Below the pieces are notes generated by a model. The model made no database searches and was not told the DNA's origin. It was given only the letters and a program-made list of their open reading frames with translations. Made by a program: the position numbers and the translations under genes. Of a stretch of DNA of 64,000 bases, positions 54,949 through 64,000 are shown one piece after another. Numbering within the stretch: position 1 is the first letter of the stretch; each line of letters starts with the position of its first letter. Source of the DNA: Saccharicrinis sp963677345 (GTDB lineage Bacteria; Bacteroidota; Bacteroidia; Bacteroidales; Marinilabiliaceae); contig CAXXLC010000033.1 of the NCBI GenBank assembly GCA_963677345.2, positions 62,001-126,000 on the forward strand, in the 5' to 3' direction.

Positions 54949-55554
54949 TTATTTAAATTTTCTTTCTACAAATGGATTTATAAAAGGTTGAGCAATGTGT
55001 GATTCAGAATGAAATCTTATTAGCTTGTCGTACATTTCAGGATCGCCCCATTCGTTTTTAATTGCCTGACTAAAATAGATGTCTTTTAAATCATATCTAA
55101 ACCATTTCAAATCATCGATAAATGCTTCGGCATAACCAGTATCAGTTTCATGTACTCTGACAGATTGAATTTTTACATTGCCTTCTCCATTATTAAACTT
55201 TGTTGCTTCAAGAATTTTATTTAAAATGAATAAAATTGTCAAAGAAAAACATTCTGCGGATGGAGAAACAGGCATCTCTACATATCTGTCGCTGTTGTTT
55301 TTAATGAAAGTTTTGAATTCATCACTTTCCTTGTCCCACATAGCATAAGCGTGGTCAAAACTATCTATAATATCTTTTATTGTACCCTTGGTCAGGCCAA
55401 AGTCATATATCATCTGACCGAAGTCAAGTTGGTCTGAAGTCAGAAATACTTCAACGACATAGCTGTGTCCATGTAACGACTTTTTACATCTGTCACTTGA
55501 ACAGTCTCTTACAATATGTGCTCCTTCAAACTTAAATTTTTTTCTTATTATCAT
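54949..55554 (-). CDS. queD: 6-carboxytetrahydropterin synthase/6-pyruvoyl-tetrahydropterin synthase-like
   Basis: A 201-residue protein of the PTPS/QueD fold. The zinc site is built from FEGAHIV and LHGHSYVVEV; DFGLTKGTIKDIIDSFDHAY and SVRVHETDTGYAEAF carry the catalytic region, with Cys in RDCSSDRCKKS before HGH. QueD makes 6-carboxytetrahydropterin in queuosine synthesis from the FolE product. It has a longer C terminus (about 60 residues) than typical QueD (about 120-140). FolE lies next to it on the same strand. Confidence 0.85.
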   Translation of the reverse strand: MIIRKKFKFEGAHIVRDCSSDRCKKSLHGHSYVVEVFLTSDQLDFGQMIYDFGLTKGTIKDIIDSFDHAYAMWDKESDEFKTFIKNNSDRYVEMPVSPSAECFSLTILFILNKILEATKFNNGEGNVKIQSVRVHETDTGYAEAFIDDLKWFRYDLKDIYFSQAIKNEWGDPEMYDKLIRFHSESHIAQPFINPFVERKFK

Positions 55555-55649
55555 TGTTTATTTTTCTTTTCTGTGTAATAATATTAACTCATTTACAAGA
55601 ATATGTACCATAATTATTTGCGAACAGCAGATCTCGTAATGAAAACCAA

Positions 55650-56495
55650 TTACTGACTTTTTACCTCTCTTCTTAATTCAATATTATCAAAATCGCCACC
55701 ATAGTATTCACTTGAAAATGATCCCTCATTACTTTGCGTTCCTCTTAATGATTCACAAGTATGTACTAAACCAGAAAGTTTAACATATACAGATGCTGTT
55801 TCAGCAGCTTTGCTAATTTCATCATATATCATTTTAGTTAAGTTCTCCTGCAAATGACCTCTACGTGATACCCAATCCACAATTCTTTGAAGTTTAGATA
55901 TGCCGAGTACTTTTTTATCCGGAATGTAGCTGATTAAAGCATAAGCTCCATCTCTGAAAAGAGTACTAAAAGGAGCAAGGTGATGTGAACAAACAGATAC
56001 AATATCAACCCGTTTTGTAATAGGAAAACGTTGACCATTTTCATTCGGAAAATTAGCAATTGCAGGTCTGTTTGACCATCTTCCTGAAAGAAGTTCGCTA
56101 TCATCATCCAACCCGTTGCCGGTATACATTTTTGTAATTCGATAAGGAGTACCTTTCTCGCCACTTACATTTGGGTCATTAAGGTCAATTTTCATGGCTT
56201 TAAAAGCCTGAACAAAATGGTACTCGGTAATAGTACGCATTATAAAGTGTGCCTCTTCAGATATACCACCAACACTTTCAACGTTGTCAGAAATCTTAAA
56301 GTCTTGTAAGCTGTTATATTCATTCCAGAATAAATTAAAGTTGCCTTTAGGATATTGTTTATTGAATTTCTCTCTTACAAAATCAATTAAATAATCAAAA
56401 GGCCCCTGAGCTTCAGGTTTGTAACCATAATATTTGTAGGCTTCTGTAAGTCTTTTATTTTTTTGAATTGAAATATTTATATCTACATCTTTCAT
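55650..56495 (-). CDS. folE: GTP cyclohydrolase I
   Basis: A 281-residue protein. The C-terminal 130 residues carry the GCH-I core: VSVCSHHLAPFSTLFRDGAY (zinc Cys and His pair), VLGISKLQRIVDWVSRRGHLQENLT and VHTCESLRGTQSNEGSF (second zinc Cys). The N-terminal about 140 residues are longer than in E. coli FolE, and the core residues differ from the usual CEHHLLPF and RPQVQERL forms. It makes dihydroneopterin triphosphate from GTP. Upstream of queD by 96 bases, so a pterin/queuosine route is inferred. Confidence 0.85.
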   Translation of the reverse strand: MKDVDINISIQKNKRLTEAYKYYGYKPEAQGPFDYLIDFVREKFNKQYPKGNFNLFWNEYNSLQDFKISDNVESVGGISEEAHFIMRTITEYHFVQAFKAMKIDLNDPNVSGEKGTPYRITKMYTGNGLDDDSELLSGRWSNRPAIANFPNENGQRFPITKRVDIVSVCSHHLAPFSTLFRDGAYALISYIPDKKVLGISKLQRIVDWVSRRGHLQENLTKMIYDEISKAAETASVYVKLSGLVHTCESLRGTQSNEGSFSSEYYGGDFDNIELRREVKSQ

Positions 56496-56654
56496 AATGA
56501 TCCTGTATTAGTGTTTTGTTATATTAAAACATACCACTAATACTATTGTTTAATTTCTGGATGTAAATAATAAACATTTACGAAAATTATCTCCTTTCTA
56601 CTTAGTAGGAGTGTTTGTGCTATAAATGGATAATACTGATTGTTAGTAGTTAAG

Positions 56655-56679
56655 AGCAGGGTGTTTTTGTAAACCTGCT
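56655..56679 (-). terminator. probable terminator after the PPSR gene
   Basis: AGCAGG (56655-56660) pairs with CCTGCT (56674-56679), with an inner GTTT/AAAC pairing. No strong U tail. Confidence 0.45.
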
Positions 56680-56708
56680 TATTTTATAGTATATGTAATT
56701 AATGAAGG

Positions 56709-57557
56709 TTAATCCTCATGAGCTTTCCATTTGTTACTGCCAAAACGTGATGTTAAAATCGTAATGATTTCATTAGCTGAATATTCAATAGGTTTATTTG
56801 TAATATTGAGAACTTTAAATCCTCCTTTTTTAAATAGATTGGCAGCATAGTCTAATTCCATTCTAACCTTCCTTCTGTCAACATAGTCAGAGTTGGGATC
56901 CATATGAATACGGTTAACTCTACTGCTTCTTTGGGCAATTAAATAAGCCATGGAAATGGTCAGTCCAAAAACCCGGTTTGGATCAATTTGGAAAAGTGTT
57001 TCAGGAATTGGTATGCCAGGGACGATAGGAACATTTGCAACTTTCCATCCAAACATGGCCAGATAAATACTTAATGGGGTTTTCCCAGTTCTGGATACAC
57101 CTGCAAGTACTATGTCAGCAGTAGCAATCTTTTCAGAATGTAATCCATCGTCGTGTTGCATGGTAAATTCAATGGCCCTTACTCTGCGATAATATTCAAT
57201 ATCACGTAACCTGAATAAACCAGGTTGTTCAACAGGTTTCATGTCTAAAACGGTATCCAGGTAATCAGATATATTACCAATTAAATCAAAGTGACGGATT
57301 TCTTTTTTTTCACAGGTGTCAATAAGCATCCGTCTAGCCATGTGATCAGCCATGGTGTGGGCAATAACTCCGTTTGTTGTTAATACCTTTTCTGTTATTT
57401 TGTCGATATGTTCCTGCGTAGATACTTCCGGTTCAATAATTACAGGAATTTTATGATTGGGATAGTGTATTAACATTGATTCAATTAAGGTATGTCCTGC
57501 TACTCCTTTTCCTCCCGAAACTACGTAGATAGGAGGCATATTTGAATTTTGTTCCAT
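56709..57557 (-). CDS. pyruvate phosphate dikinase/PEP synthase regulatory protein (DUF299)
   Basis: A 282-residue protein with PPIYVVSGGKGVAGHTLIESML at the start, the central P-loop ADIVLAGVSRTGKTPLSIYLA and WKVANVPIVPGIPIPETLFQ, and C-terminal DYVDRRKVRMELDYA. This is the PSRP family, which phosphorylates and dephosphorylates a Thr of PEP synthase or pyruvate phosphate dikinase. It is of normal length. The target enzyme is not in the window. Confidence 0.93.
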   Translation of the reverse strand: MEQNSNMPPIYVVSGGKGVAGHTLIESMLIHYPNHKIPVIIEPEVSTQEHIDKITEKVLTTNGVIAHTMADHMARRMLIDTCEKKEIRHFDLIGNISDYLDTVLDMKPVEQPGLFRLRDIEYYRRVRAIEFTMQHDDGLHSEKIATADIVLAGVSRTGKTPLSIYLAMFGWKVANVPIVPGIPIPETLFQIDPNRVFGLTISMAYLIAQRSSRVNRIHMDPNSDYVDRRKVRMELDYAANLFKKGGFKVLNITNKPIEYSANEIITILTSRFGSNKWKAHED

Positions 57558-57959
57558 AATTGTAGATTTTGGTTTAAGTTAATAAAAATAAGATTTTTTT
57601 ACAGTCAATTTTTTGTTAATCCTTTTGTGGGTTGCTATAGTGGATTCAGAAACAGTAGTTATGTGTATTGTTGAATTTTATAATTTAAATATGTTGATAA
57701 TAAATTAAGTTCATTAGAACATATTGTGATATATCAGTGTTAGTTCTTTTCTTATTCAGTTGTATAAGATAGTAAGTATTGCAATTCTTATTCGGCTGGA
57801 ATTTTTGAAAGAGACAGGTTAGTCTAAAATAATTCGCTCTTTATCAAGAATTGTAGTTGATTCGTCGTGATAATAATAACGATTTCAAGGGATAGGCGTA
57901 TGTATATAGAATTGTTATGTTTTGTAGAAAATAAATAGGTAATAGATAACTCAATTTTA
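57558..57959. other. intergenic region before the large adhesin gene
   Basis: About 400 AT-rich bases between divergent genes. No convincing promoter match, terminator or RNA gene was recognised. Confidence 0.4.
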
Positions 57960-60900
57960 ATGAAAACAAAAAAAATGATTAAGGAATTTCTTTTTTTGTG
58001 GGTGTTAGTTTTGTCTGCGTTCTCAATATCTGGACAAACAGTTATTAATGGTACAGTTAATGATTATGTTGACATTATTAGGGTAATTGACCCCAATTGT
58101 GGCGATTGTCCCACGGGAGAAGAGTGCTGGTACAGAATAGAGGTTAGTGATGCTTCTGCTTTTAATACAGGAGACAGGGTGTTGATAGTTCAAATGAAAG
58201 GAGCTACTATTGATGTTACCAATACCGATACAGGAGGTGAAATATTGGATATTGGAAATGCAGGGAATTATGAGTTCTTTATAATTGGAAAAGTCGACTA
58301 TGATAATAATATTATATATCCGCGAGGAGAGTTAAAACGAACTTATGATAATTTAGGGTTAATACAATTGGTTAAAGTTCCTACTTATTCGGGAGACGTT
58401 GAAATAAATAGTGATTTAGAGGCTGATGCTTGGGATCCCTCGTTAGGTAAAGGTGGAGTGATTGCTATTTTTGTAGATGGAACATTAACGCTAAATGCTG
58501 ATATTAATGTACATGGTAAAGGTTATCAGGGTGTTGTTGTTAGTACAAACGGGTCACCAGATAATTGTACTATTGATCCGGCAACTCAAATGGTAAAACC
58601 TTCATCAGATCTGGATGTTAGTCCCAAGGGACAAGGTATTGTTATTGATGATCCAGATACAAATGGAGGACGAGCACCACGTGCCAATGGTGGCGGTGGT
58701 GGTGTTAGTGGAGATACCGGAGGCGGTGGTGGATCAAACTATGGAGCTGGTGGAGCTGGTGGAGATCGCTGGTGTGATACGGGAGGAGCTACTGCTGGTG
58801 GTATTGGAGGCCTGAGTATGGCTGATTATATTAATACCAACCGCATTTATTTTGGAGGAGCTGGTGGAGCAGGTTTTGTTACTAATGGAAATTCGGCTAC
58901 AGCAGCTAATGGAGGAGGTCTTGTTGTAATCAGGGCTAATAAAATTATTAGTAATGGGTATACAATTGATGCATCAGGCTCTTCGCCTTCGGCTGCCGGA
59001 ACTGGTATTGATGGCGGTGGCGGTGGTGGCGGTGGTGGAACTGTTGCTTTTGAGATTAAGGAATTTGAAGGAACATTGAATGTTAATGTGAGTGGTGGTG
59101 ATGGACAGGATTTAGCTACTTCAACACTTCATGGGCCAGGAGGTGGAGGAGGAGGTGGTGCATTCTTGTACAACCTGCCAGAACTTCCAGTTGGGATTAC
59201 AGTAAACAAATCCGGTGGAGAGGGAGGAATTCATGAAAGTGGACTAAGAAACGGTTCGATGGATGGTTCAGAAGGTGCTGCAGTATCGTATTTTGATTTT
59301 GTTTATTCTGATGAAGATTCAGATAATGATGGTATCAGTGACGAATGTGATTTGGATACTGATAATGATGGTATTCCTGACTCGGAAGAGGATGGATATA
59401 CTGGGTTTGATCCAAGTAAGGACGCTGATGGTGATGGTATCGCCAACTATAGAGATACTTATGATGCAACAGATGGATTCCCGGCTTTTATAGATACGAA
59501 TAATGACTGGGTTAATGATGTTTATGATAGAGATAGAGATCATATTCCGGATTTTAGAGATTTAGACAGTGATAATGATGGTATACTTGATGCCGTTGAG
59601 GCTGGAGGTGTTGCTGATGTAACCGGTGTTTTGGCTAATTATGCTGATGTGGATATAGACGGACTGAATGATACTGTAGATCCTAGCGAAGGAGGAGTAC
59701 CCCTATCTAAACCGGATTTTGATAGTGATGGCGTTCCTGATTTCCTTGATTTAGATAGTGATAATGATGGTGTGTCTGATGCTTTTGAATCCAGGTCTAA
59801 AATAATGATAAATGGAAGAGATACAGATGGAGATGGTATTGATGATGTTTATGATACTGACCAGGGAGGAACACTAAATACTACAGTGGATCATGACGGA
59901 GATGGGCTTGATGATATGTTTGATATTGATTCTGATAATGATGGTATAACAGACTATTATGAGGCCTCGGGAATAGGACCTTTAGGTTTAGATTTTGATA
60001 GTGATGGTATCGATAATGTTTTTGATGTAGATTTTGCAGGTGGATCTGATGTTGATGGTGATTGGATAGATGATTTAGCAAACCCTGATACAGACTCAGA
60101 TGGGGATGGTCTTTTTGATTTTATTGATATTGATTCTGATGGAGATGGTATTGTTGATAATATTGAAGGACAAACTACTATTGATTATATAGCTCCTTCA
60201 GGAGTTGACACTGATAGAGATGGATTAGATAATGCGTATGATAATACCAATGGGGGTGTTATTATTGTTCCTACAGATACGGATGGAGATGCAATTCCTG
60301 ATTTTATTGATACAAATTCAGATGAAGACTCAGAATCAGATATGATTGAAGCATATGATATTAATTCTGATGGAGTAAGTGATGTTTTACCAGCCGGAAC
60401 AGATACTGATGGGGATGGACTCGATGATAGTTTTGACGATGTTTCAGTATATGATGCAACAGATGGAGGTGAAATGCCTACTGATTATCCTGATGTTGAT
60501 GATCCGGGTGACGATAGAGACTGGAGACAGAATTTGCCTAGAGTTACTTTATCGGTTGATGAATCTATTATTAGTGAAAATGTTCAGACTGCTACCTATA
60601 TAGTAACTCTTAGTGAAACAACCTATGTGCCTGTTACTATAAACTTATTATTTAGTGGCGATGCAACTTCTGGTTCTGATTACAATATTGTTCCAGGTGT
60701 TAATGCATCAGATGAAACAACTATTGTTATTCCTGCTGGTGAGTTGTCAGGAACAGTGTCTGTTTCTACTATAGATGATGCATTTGTCGAAGATGCAGAA
60801 AGAGTAATATTAGATATTTCATCAGTTACAAATGCCTTGGAGGTGGTTGTTCAACAAAAAACTGTGACAATTTCAGATAATGATGCTCCCGGAATTACTG

Positions 60901-63900
60901 TCTCAACAATTTCAAATGCGATTAATGAGAATGGTCAAACAGCAACATTTACTATCGTGTTAAATTCTGCGCCTTCAGATATTGTTACTATCAGTTTAAG
61001 TTCTGATAATACATCAGAAGGGCAGCCTTCTCTTAATTCGGTAACGTTTTATTCTTCAGATTGGAATATTCCCAAGGAGATAACTGTAATACCAACTGAT
61101 GATTTTAATGATGAACCGGATAGGTCTTTTAATATTATTACAGGAGTTGCAGAAAGCACCGATAGTAATTATAATGGAATAGCGGTCAGTGATGTTGAGG
61201 TAATAAATATTGATGATGATGATGAACCAACATTATCATTTAGATTAACATCTTCAAGTGGAGCAGAAAGTATAAGCAGTGCATCTCTTATTGTTGATTT
61301 ATCTCAATTTAGTGGCTTTTCGATTTCAGTAAATTATACTGTAAGTGGTTCAGCAAAAGGTTTAGGAATAGATCATGCTTTAGAAAATGGGACTTTAAAT
61401 ATCCCAGCTGGTTCAACAAGTGGAACTATTACTATTTCAAGTATTGTAGATGATTTGCTTGATGAGAATAATGAAACAGTTATTGTAACCTTGTCAAGTC
61501 CTGCCAATGGAATACTAGGGACAAACCCGGTTCATACCTATACCATTCAGGATAATGATGCCTCACCAAGCATAGGTTTTGCATCAGCATCCTCCAGTGG
61601 ATCAGAATCAGTAAGTAGTGCCTCATTGGAAGTTAGTTTATCTGCTGTAAGTGAATTGGCAGTGAGTGTAAACTATACAGTGACAGGAACAGCTGGAGCT
61701 TCAGATTATACCTTGGCAGATGGAAGTATCACCATCCCAGCTGGTTCAACAAGTGGAACTATTACTATTTCAAGTATTGTAGATGATTTGCTTGATGAGA
61801 ATAATGAGACCGTAATTGTAACCTTGTCAAGTCCTGCCAATGGAACACTAGGGACAAACCCGGTTCATACCTATACCATTCAGGATAATGATGCCTCACC
61901 AAGCATAGGTTTTGCATCAGCATCCTCCAGTGGTTCAGAATCAGTAAGTAGTGCCTCATTGGAAGTTAGTTTATCTGCTGTAAGTGAATTGGCAGTGAGT
62001 GTAAACTATACAGTGACAGGAACAGCTGGAGCTTCAGATTATACCTTGGCAGATGGAAGTATCACCATCCCAGCTGGTTCAACAAGTGGAACTATTACTA
62101 TTTCAAGTATTGTAGATGATTTGCTTGATGAGAATAATGAGACCGTAATTGTAACCTTGTCAAGCCCTACCAATGGAACACTAGGGACAAACCCGGTTCA
62201 TACCTATACCATTCAGGATAATGATGCCTCACCAAGCATAGGTTTTGCATCAGCATCCTCCAGTGGTTCAGAATCAGTAAGCAGTGCCTCTTTGGAAGTT
62301 AGTTTATCTGCAGTAAGTGAATTGGCAGTGAGTGTAAACTATACCGTGACAGGAACAGCCGGAGCTTCAGATTATACCTTGGCAGATGGAAGTATCACCA
62401 TCCCTGGTGGTTCAACAAGTGGAACTATTACTATTTCAAGTATTGTAGATGATTTGCTTGATGAGAATAATGAGACCGTAATTGTAACCTTGTCAAGCCC
62501 TACCAATGGAACACTAGGGACAAACCCGGTTCATACCTATACCATTCAGGATAATGATGCCTCACCAAGCATAGGTTTTGCATTAGCATCCTCCAGTGGT
62601 TCAGAATCAGTAAGTAGTACCTCATTGGAAGTTAGTTTATCTGCAGTAAGTGAATTGGCAGTGAGAGTAAACTATACAGTGACAGGAACAGCCGGAGCTT
62701 CAGATTATACCTTGGCAGATGGAAGTATCACCATCCCTGGTGGTTCAACAAGTGGAACTATTACTATTTCAAGTATTGTAGATGATTTTCTTGATGAGAA
62801 TAATGAGACCGTAATTGTAACCTTGTCAAGTCCTACCAATGGAATACTAGGGACAAACCCGGTTCATACCTATACCATTCAGGATAATGATGCCTCACCA
62901 AGCATAGGTTTTGCATCAGCATCCTCCAGTGGTTCAGAATCAGTAAGCAGTGCCTCTTTGGAAGTTAGTTTATCTGCAGTAAGTGAATTGGCAGTGAGTG
63001 TAAACTATACCGTGACAGGAACAGCCGGAGCTTCAGATTATACCTTGGCAGATGGAAGTATCACCATCCCAGCTGGTTCAACAAGTGGAACTATTACTAT
63101 TTCAAGTATTGTAGATGATTTTCTTGATGAGAATAATGAGACCGTAATTGTAACCTTGTCAAGTCCTACCAATGGAATACTAGGGACAAACCCGGTTCAT
63201 ACCTATACCATTCAGGATAATGATGCCTCACCAAGCATAGGTTTTGCATCAGCATCCTCCAGTGGTTCAGAATCAGTAAGCAGTGCCTCTTTGGAAGTTA
63301 GTTTATCTGCAGTAAGTGAATTGGCAGTGAGTGTAAACTATACCGTGACAGGAACAGCCGGAGCTTCAGATTATACCTTGGCAGATGGAAGTATCACCAT
63401 CCCAGCTGGTTCAACAAGTGGAACTATTACTATTTCAAGTATTGTAGATGATTTTCTTGATGAGAATAATGAGACCGTAATTGTAACCTTGTCAAGCCCT
63501 ACCAATGGAATACTAGGGACAAACCCGGTTCATACCTATACCATTCAGGATAATGATGCCTCACCAAGCATAGGTTTTGCATCAGCATCCTCCAGTGGAT
63601 CAGAATCAGTAAGTAGTGCCTCATTGGAAGTTAGTTTATCTGCTGTAAGTGAATTGGCAGTGAGTGTAAACTATACAGTGACAGGAACAGCTGGAGCTTC
63701 AGATTATACCTTGGCAGATGGAAGTATCACCATCCCTGGTGGTTCAACAAGTGGAACTATTACTATTTCAAGTATTGTAGATGATTTTCTTGATGAGAAT
63801 AATGAGACCGTAATTGTAACCTTGTCAAGCCCTACCAATGGAACACTAGGGACAAACCCGGTTCATACCTATACCATTCAGGATAATGATGCCTCACCAA

Positions 63901-64000
63901 GCATAGGTTTTGCATCAGCATCCTCCAGTGGTTCAGAATCAGTAAGTAGTGCTTCTTTGGACGTTACTTTATCAGCTGTAAGTGAATTGGCAGTGAGTGT
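57960..64000 (+). CDS. very large secreted Calx-beta/TSP3-repeat protein (3' end outside window)
   Basis: The frame is open from the ATG at 57960 to the edge, 2013 codons. Signal peptide KEFLFLWVLVLSAFSISGQ. Residues about 165-440 are Gly-rich (GGGGGVSGD, DGGGGGGGGGTVAF). Residues about 440-860 hold Asp-rich calcium-binding repeats of the thrombospondin type 3 kind (DSDNDGI, DTDGDGIDD, many copies). Calx-beta domains follow: a diverged pair at about 860-1090 (VTLSVDESIISENVQ...TVTISDND), one related copy, then tandem 111-residue copies from residue 1201. Probably a cell-surface or secreted protein of the type IX system, inferred from the organism; its C-terminal sorting domain is not visible. 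Confidence 0.88.
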   Translation, partial: MKTKKMIKEFLFLWVLVLSAFSISGQTVINGTVNDYVDIIRVIDPNCGDCPTGEECWYRIEVSDASAFNTGDRVLIVQMKGATIDVTNTDTGGEILDIGNAGNYEFFIIGKVDYDNNIIYPRGELKRTYDNLGLIQLVKVPTYSGDVEINSDLEADAWDPSLGKGGVIAIFVDGTLTLNADINVHGKGYQGVVVSTNGSPDNCTIDPATQMVKPSSDLDVSPKGQGIVIDDPDTNGGRAPRANGGGGGVSGDTGGGGGSNYGAGGAGGDRWCDTGGATAGGIGGLSMADYINTNRIYFGGAGGAGFVTNGNSATAANGGGLVVIRANKIISNGYTIDASGSSPSAAGTGIDGGGGGGGGGTVAFEIKEFEGTLNVNVSGGDGQDLATSTLHGPGGGGGGGAFLYNLPELPVGITVNKSGGEGGIHESGLRNGSMDGSEGAAVSYFDFVYSDEDSDNDGISDECDLDTDNDGIPDSEEDGYTGFDPSKDADGDGIANYRDTYDATDGFPAFIDTNNDWVNDVYDRDRDHIPDFRDLDSDNDGILDAVEAGGVADVTGVLANYADVDIDGLNDTVDPSEGGVPLSKPDFDSDGVPDFLDLDSDNDGVSDAFESRSKIMINGRDTDGDGIDDVYDTDQGGTLNTTVDHDGDGLDDMFDIDSDNDGITDYYEASGIGPLGLDFDSDGIDNVFDVDFAGGSDVDGDWIDDLANPDTDSDGDGLFDFIDIDSDGDGIVDNIEGQTTIDYIAPSGVDTDRDGLDNAYDNTNGGVIIVPTDTDGDAIPDFIDTNSDEDSESDMIEAYDINSDGVSDVLPAGTDTDGDGLDDSFDDVSVYDATDGGEMPTDYPDVDDPGDDRDWRQNLPRVTLSVDESIISENVQTATYIVTLSETTYVPVTINLLFSGDATSGSDYNIVPGVNASDETTIVIPAGELSGTVSVSTIDDAFVEDAERVILDISSVTNALEVVVQQKTVTISDNDAPGITVSTISNAINENGQTATFTIVLNSAPSDIVTISLSSDNTSEGQPSLNSVTFYSSDWNIPKEITVIPTDDFNDEPDRSFNIITGVAESTDSNYNGIAVSDVEVINIDDDDEPTLSFRLTSSSGAESISSASLIVDLSQFSGFSISVNYTVSGSAKGLGIDHALENGTLNIPAGSTSGTITISSIVDDLLDENNETVIVTLSSPANGILGTNPVHTYTIQDNDASPSIGFASASSSGSESVSSASLEVSLSAVSELAVSVNYTVTGTAGASDYTLADGSITIPAGSTSGTITISSIVDDLLDENNETVIVTLSSPANGTLGTNPVHTYTIQDNDASPSIGFASASSSGSESVSSASLEVSLSAVSELAVSVNYTVTGTAGASDYTLADGSITIPAGSTSGTITISSIVDDLLDENNETVIVTLSSPTNGTLGTNPVHTYTIQDNDASPSIGFASASSSGSESVSSASLEVSLSAVSELAVSVNYTVTGTAGASDYTLADGSITIPGGSTSGTITISSIVDDLLDENNETVIVTLSSPTNGTLGTNPVHTYTIQDNDASPSIGFALASSSGSESVSSTSLEVSLSAVSELAVRVNYTVTGTAGASDYTLADGSITIPGGSTSGTITISSIVDDFLDENNETVIVTLSSPTNGILGTNPVHTYTIQDNDASPSIGFASASSSGSESVSSASLEVSLSAVSELAVSVNYTVTGTAGASDYTLADGSITIPAGSTSGTITISSIVDDFLDENNETVIVTLSSPTNGILGTNPVHTYTIQDNDASPSIGFASASSSGSESVSSASLEVSLSAVSELAVSVNYTVTGTAGASDYTLADGSITIPAGSTSGTITISSIVDDFLDENNETVIVTLSSPTNGILGTNPVHTYTIQDNDASPSIGFASASSSGSESVSSASLEVSLSAVSELAVSVNYTVTGTAGASDYTLADGSITIPGGSTSGTITISSIVDDFLDENNETVIVTLSSPTNGTLGTNPVHTYTIQDNDASPSIGFASASSSGSESVSSASLDVTLSAVSELAVS
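61560..64000 (+). repeat. 333-bp tandem repeat (Calx-beta units) inside the adhesin gene
   Basis: Copies start at 61560, 61893, 62226, 62559, 62892, 63225, 63558 and 63891 (partial), each 333 bases or 111 codons. They are nearly identical. Variants are mosaic: DDLL or DDFL, PAGS or PGGS, SSPAN or SSPTN, GTL or GIL. The copy before (about 61227-61559) has a diverged first half but a second half nearly the same as the array. Confidence 0.95.

Noticed and set aside
59319..60081. Minus-strand reading frames opposite the adhesin gene
   Set aside because: They are by-products of the Asp/Gly-rich repeats on the plus strand and lack signals or conserved motifs.
61765..61959. Minus-strand frame inside the 333-bp repeat
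   Set aside because: It recurs only because the plus-strand repeat does, and it has no start context.

Overview
The window looks like chromosome of a Bacteroidota bacterium, most likely a marine or anaerobe-related Bacteroidales/Marinilabiliales type. This is inferred from the AT-rich composition, a succinate dehydrogenase/fumarate reductase operon ordered sdhC-sdhA-sdhB behind a Bacteroidota-type promoter (TTG-N19-TAnnTTTG), GldH, the type IX secretion regulators PorW/SprE and PorX, LytTR two-component systems and PspC/PadR clusters. No rRNA or tRNA gene was recognised.

Layout. 1-11 kb: a radical SAM protein cut by the window edge, a hybrid histidine kinase, frr, sdhCAB, a nucleotidyltransferase/GHMP-kinase fusion and hypothetical genes. 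11-20 kb: mostly housekeeping genes (glycosyltransferase, radical SAM, holB, a RicT-like PSP1 protein, gldH, trmB, an alkyltransferase-like protein, mrp, a NifU-like scaffold, a HAD phosphatase). 20-24.5 kb: an orphan efflux adaptor, a DUF2007 protein and a DEAD-box helicase. 24.5-26.8 kb: a tandem array of three DUF559 endonuclease-like genes with identical products, separated by alternating hairpin-bearing arms, plus one arm pair without the gene. 26.8-27.4 kb: a degenerate repeat field with a strict 21-bp period. A second 21-bp field lies upstream of sdhC.

27.4-39 kb: an MFS transporter, then a MacAB-TolC-type tripartite exporter followed by a LytS/LytTR signalling set. The LytS kinase is frameshifted at a run of ten T. 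An NtrC-type sigma-54 activator follows on the other strand. 39-46 kb: porW/sprE, porX, tsaE and trpS. 46-50.4 kb: a group II intron just downstream of the trpS terminator. Its reverse transcriptase gene is split by an intact IS66 element with an exact 8-bp target duplication. 50.5-54.4 kb: PadR, two PspC-domain proteins and a DUF4252-like protein, probably an envelope-stress unit. 54.5-57.6 kb (minus strand): a Rop-like small protein, a QueD-type pterin synthase, FolE and a PPSR-type regulatory kinase. 57.96 kb to the end: the start of a very large secreted protein with a glycine-rich region, Asp-rich calcium-binding repeats and Calx-beta domains, ending in a 333-bp tandem repeat that runs off the window.

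The least explained structures are the DUF559 arm array, the two helically phased 21-bp repeat fields, the heptamer runs before several start codons, and the nested intron/IS66. Calls rest on reading motifs and translated sequence; no database search was possible.
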